This document shows, in pieces, positions 5,599 through 7,997 of a DNA stretch of 7,997 bases (its first letter is position 1; each line of letters starts with the position of its first letter). This DNA is from Fibrobacterota bacterium. GTDB taxonomy: Bacteria > Fibrobacterota > Chitinivibrionia > Chitinivibrionales > JANQEN01. The notes beneath the pieces are model-generated. The model was not told the origin of the DNA and did no database searches. It worked only from the letters and a program-made list of their open reading frames with translations. The position numbers were made by a program, and so were the translations under genes. The stretch covers positions 1 to 7,997 of the forward strand of contig JAUXBV010000129.1 in NCBI GenBank assembly GCA_030619215.1, given 5' to 3'.

Positions 5599-7398
5599 TT
5601 ATCCCTTTATTTCTGAAATAACCTCTGCCCGCTCAACCAGCTTAATAAACTCTGCACGGTAGCCATTATCATCCTGACCCTTTGCACTTTTTGCCATCTC
5701 AATGATATTATTGTACTTCAAGCTTCCTTTGAATTCCGAATCGCGAAGCAGCATACCGAATCCTGCAACAGCAGCGGAGAACCGAAGATTCTGTGACAAT
5801 TTCTTTGAGGTTTTATCCTTTATCGTTTTTACAATGAGCTTGCTTTTATCTTCCTTGGGAGATTTATACCTGAATTTGACAGTCAGCAGTTCATTGGTTG
5901 TTTTAGCAGAGGAGTTGATTTTCTGTGACTGATATTTTAACTCGTCAATATCGGGCAGGTCAGCCTTGACACCATGCGGTATTATCTCATAAAGGGCGGT
6001 TACGCTGTGTCCTGCGCCAAGCTCACCTGCGTCTTTCTTGTCGTCGTTAAAATCCTCATCCTTCAGTTTACGGTTCTCATAACCAATAAGCCGGTAGGCC
6101 TGAACGCGTGATGGATTGAATTCAACCTGTATCTTTACATCTTTTGCTATAGTAAGAAGTGTCCCACCCATTTCGTTGACAAATACCTTTTTTGCTTCCA
6201 GAAGGTTGTCGATATAGGCATAATTACCGTTTCCCTTGTCAGCAAGCTTTTCCATTTTGCTGTCTTTGTAGTTGCCGGTGCCAAATCCCAATACCGTAAG
6301 GAAAATTCCCTCATTGCGTTTCTCTTCGATCATCCTGACAAGCTCGCCATCGCTTGATGCGCCCACATTGAAATCACCGTCTGTTGCAAGGATAACACGG
6401 TTGTTGCCGTCCTTAAGAAAGTTTTCCTTTGCGGTTTTGTAGGCGAGCTGGATACCGGCGCCGCCTGCAGTTGAGCCGCCTGCCTGCAGCTTTTCAAGCG
6501 CGGAAATAATTTCACCCTTCTTATCACCCGATGTTGACGGAAGAACAAGGCCTGCTGCGCCCGCGTAAACCGCAATCGCAACTTTATCTTCCCTGCGAAG
6601 GTTTTTCACAAGCATTTTAAAGGCCATCTTGAGCAGGGGCAGCTTATCAGGGGAATTCATAGAACCTGACACGTCAAGAAGGAACACAAGGTTGATTGGC
6701 GGAAGGGAATCGGTCTCTACCTTCATTCCCTGCAACCCTATGTGGACCAGCTTATGTTTTTCGTTCCAGGGACATGAACCCATTTCCGTTGTTATTGAAA
6801 AAGGATCCCCGTTTTTCGGGGCCTTGTAATTATAAGTAAAGTAATTGATCATCTCTTCGATCCGGACTGCATCTTTCGGGGGCAGGGAATTGCTCATGAG
6901 GAAGCGGCGCATGTTGCTGTATGATGCTGCATCAACATCTATTGAAAATGTGGACAGGGGCTTGTCTGTGACCTTTAAAAACCGGTTTTCATAAATCCGG
7001 TCGTATTCTTCCGTATTAAAGTTGGGAGGCATTTGCATGTATCCACCGCCATAAGTAGAAGGAGCAGCCAAGCCGGCAACACTTTCACATCGCATCATTC
7101 GTTTGGCGCAGCTTTTACGCGTTAAATATCGAGGTTGTGGTTTAACTTTTTGTTCAACCATTAGAGCGTCGGCAACAATCGGCTCTACCTCTTTCTCCTC
7201 AGTTTGTGTGATGTTTTTATCGTCTTTTGTAACTTGTTTCAGGTCTTTCTCATCGTTTTTCACCGTGGTTGTATTTGACTTCTTAGGATCCTTGGGCTGC
7301 TCACGGTCTTTCATGGTGTAGGAAGTTGAACAGGCGCTTATCAAAAGAGCAATAACAGCAAAAAGAACCAGGATAAAGGTGAAAGGCTTGCTATTCAT
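5599..7398 (-). CDS. VWA-domain lipoprotein, YfbK-like
   Basis: A 599-aa lipoprotein. Signal sequence with a good lipobox LISAC (Cys23), then a low-complexity charged linker (about 29-90, K/D/E/T-rich), then a conserved N-terminal region (about 128-225, YDRIYENRFLKVTDKPLSTF to CPWNEKHKLVHIGL). The VWA domain spans about 235-410 with a complete metal-ion-dependent adhesion site: DVSGS (Asp242, Ser244, Ser246), Thr310 in GGST and Asp340 in ATDGD. A C-terminal region (about 415-599) resembles the extra domain typical of YfbK-like proteins. It should sit on a membrane facing the periplasm or surface and bind a partner through Mg2+ or Mn2+; the partner is unknown. AAGGAG (7410-7405) with a 6-nt spacer supports the ATG at 7398. 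It appears monocistronic. Confidence 0.92.
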   Translation of the reverse strand: MNSKPFTFILVLFAVIALLISACSTSYTMKDREQPKDPKKSNTTTVKNDEKDLKQVTKDDKNITQTEEKEVEPIVADALMVEQKVKPQPRYLTRKSCAKRMMRCESVAGLAAPSTYGGGYMQMPPNFNTEEYDRIYENRFLKVTDKPLSTFSIDVDAASYSNMRRFLMSNSLPPKDAVRIEEMINYFTYNYKAPKNGDPFSITTEMGSCPWNEKHKLVHIGLQGMKVETDSLPPINLVFLLDVSGSMNSPDKLPLLKMAFKMLVKNLRREDKVAIAVYAGAAGLVLPSTSGDKKGEIISALEKLQAGGSTAGGAGIQLAYKTAKENFLKDGNNRVILATDGDFNVGASSDGELVRMIEEKRNEGIFLTVLGFGTGNYKDSKMEKLADKGNGNYAYIDNLLEAKKVFVNEMGGTLLTIAKDVKIQVEFNPSRVQAYRLIGYENRKLKDEDFNDDKKDAGELGAGHSVTALYEIIPHGVKADLPDIDELKYQSQKINSSAKTTNELLTVKFRYKSPKEDKSKLIVKTIKDKTSKKLSQNLRFSAAVAGFGMLLRDSEFKGSLKYNNIIEMAKSAKGQDDNGYRAEFIKLVERAEVISEIKG

Positions 7399-7404
7399 AA
7401 TGTA

Positions 7405-7410
7405 CTCCTT
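7405..7410 (-). promoter_or_regulatory. Ribosome binding site of the VWA lipoprotein gene
   Basis: AAGGAG on the minus strand, 6 nt before the ATG at 7398; one of the best Shine-Dalgarno sites in the window. Confidence 0.75.
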
Positions 7411-7472
7411 GTGAAAAAGTGATTGGATTTGTTAAAGGTTTTTAATTATGAAACGTTTTGGCACCATTTGTG

Positions 7473-7504
7473 TTTCAGAATATTAGACCTGTTGAATTCT
7501 GAAA
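7473..7504. promoter_or_regulatory. Perfect inverted repeat between the VWA gene and the vapC remnant
   Basis: TTTCAGAAT (7473-7481) and ATTCTGAAA (7496-7504) are exact reverse complements with a 14-nt spacer. Being 75-106 bp upstream of the VWA gene, it could be an operator or a hairpin. No T-run follows on either strand, so it is not a classical terminator. No confident promoter could be placed beside it. Confidence 0.3.
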
Positions 7505-7607
7505 AGTTCCAAAGGTTTATTAAAATTATTTTTTGGTAGGTGGGGGAGTCTCCCTATACCCCGAAGGAGAAGATCAATTGAGGTATAATGCTTCTTAGGC
7601 TTGCTTT

Positions 7608-7990
7608 TTGAGAGTAGTGATTTCGTTGAAACAGAGGTTTTCACGAGAAACTATTGTTAAAAGTGTAGATACGTGTCTTGATCGTGATTTAGTAGTAATT
7701 GGTGATTTAATCTATTGTGAAGTATTACAAGGCATAAAAATAAAACGCGAACGGGAAAAGTTTATTCACTTCTGCTATCATTACCCCACTATGAAATGGT
7801 AGGATTTCATATCGCAGAAAAGTCATCTGAAAATTACCGGTATCTTAGGTCAAAAGGTGTGACGGTACGAAAAACAATAGACGTTATAATTGGAACATTT
7901 TGTGTTGAAAACAATTTACTACTTGTTCACCAAGATAGAGATTTTGACTTTATGGCTTCTCACATCGGACTGAAAATTTTCAACTTATAG
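7608..7990 (+). pseudogene. vapC: VapC-type PIN-domain ribonuclease toxin, frameshifted and N-terminally decayed
   Basis: Two adjacent frames together give one PIN-domain VapC. Frame one (to the stop at 7802) contains LVVIGDLIYCEVLQG with the conserved acidic Glu. Frame two (from about 7791) contains VGFHIAEKSSENYR, RKTIDVIIGTFC and HQDRDFDFM, with the later catalytic aspartates. Adding one T after 7790 changes ACT-ATG-AAA-TGG-TAG into ACT-TAT-GAA-ATG-GTA, giving PTYEMVGF, the expected family sequence across the junction. The N-terminus is also poor: there is no ATG, an in-frame stop lies at 7596-7598, only a TTG at 7608 is available, and the usual VDxSxW opening with the first catalytic Asp is absent. 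No vapB antitoxin is recognisable upstream. The toxin is probably inactive. A sequencing error could explain the frameshift but not the missing N-terminus. Confidence 0.85.
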
Positions 7991-7997
7991 GAGCGGA

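Noticed and set aside
7584..7589. TATAAT as a plus-strand promoter for vapC
   Set aside because: The sequence 17 bp upstream (CCGAAG) has no resemblance to a -35 box.
7540..7600. Remnant of a vapB antitoxin upstream of vapC
   Set aside because: The short frame ending at 7598 (GGGVSLYPEGEDQLRYNAS) shows no convincing VapB signature.

Overview
The window looks like AT-leaning chromosomal DNA from a Gram-negative (diderm) bacterium. Two secreted M16-type proteins with signal peptides and two predicted lipoproteins imply a periplasm. I cannot name the lineage from sequence alone. Nearly everything reads on the minus strand.

Left edge (1-275): a hicAB toxin-antitoxin locus. hicA is complete; only the first 15 codons of hicB are inside the window. 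A consensus-like promoter places the transcript start almost on the hicA ATG, and an imperfect dyad covers that start.

Centre (699-4967): a tight four-gene minus-strand operon in the order M16 peptidase with a zinc site, M16-like partner without a zinc site, lipoprotein of unknown function, flavodoxin-like protein. The first three genes overlap by 1 and 4 nt; the last follows after 20 nt. The two M16 proteins are complementary: the first keeps HxxEH but has lost the R/Y pair, the second keeps R/Y but has lost all zinc ligands. This fits a two-chain periplasmic protease. The operon is flanked by two copies, in the same orientation, of a diverged structured intergenic repeat (about 611-695 and 5009-5130).

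Right centre (4968-5598): a 630-bp gap. It holds one of those repeats, a GACGAG-type hexamer tract, a run of strong hairpins (5271-5437) that no gene explains, and a clear intrinsic terminator for the gene to its right.

Right (5599-7398): a 599-aa lipoprotein with a complete von Willebrand factor A (VWA) domain of the YfbK-like type. It is monocistronic as far as the window shows.

Right edge (7608-7990, plus strand): a decayed vapC (PIN-domain toxin) with a clear one-base frameshift and no recognisable N-terminal catalytic aspartate. The VWA gene and the protease operon therefore lie between an apparently intact toxin-antitoxin locus and a broken one.
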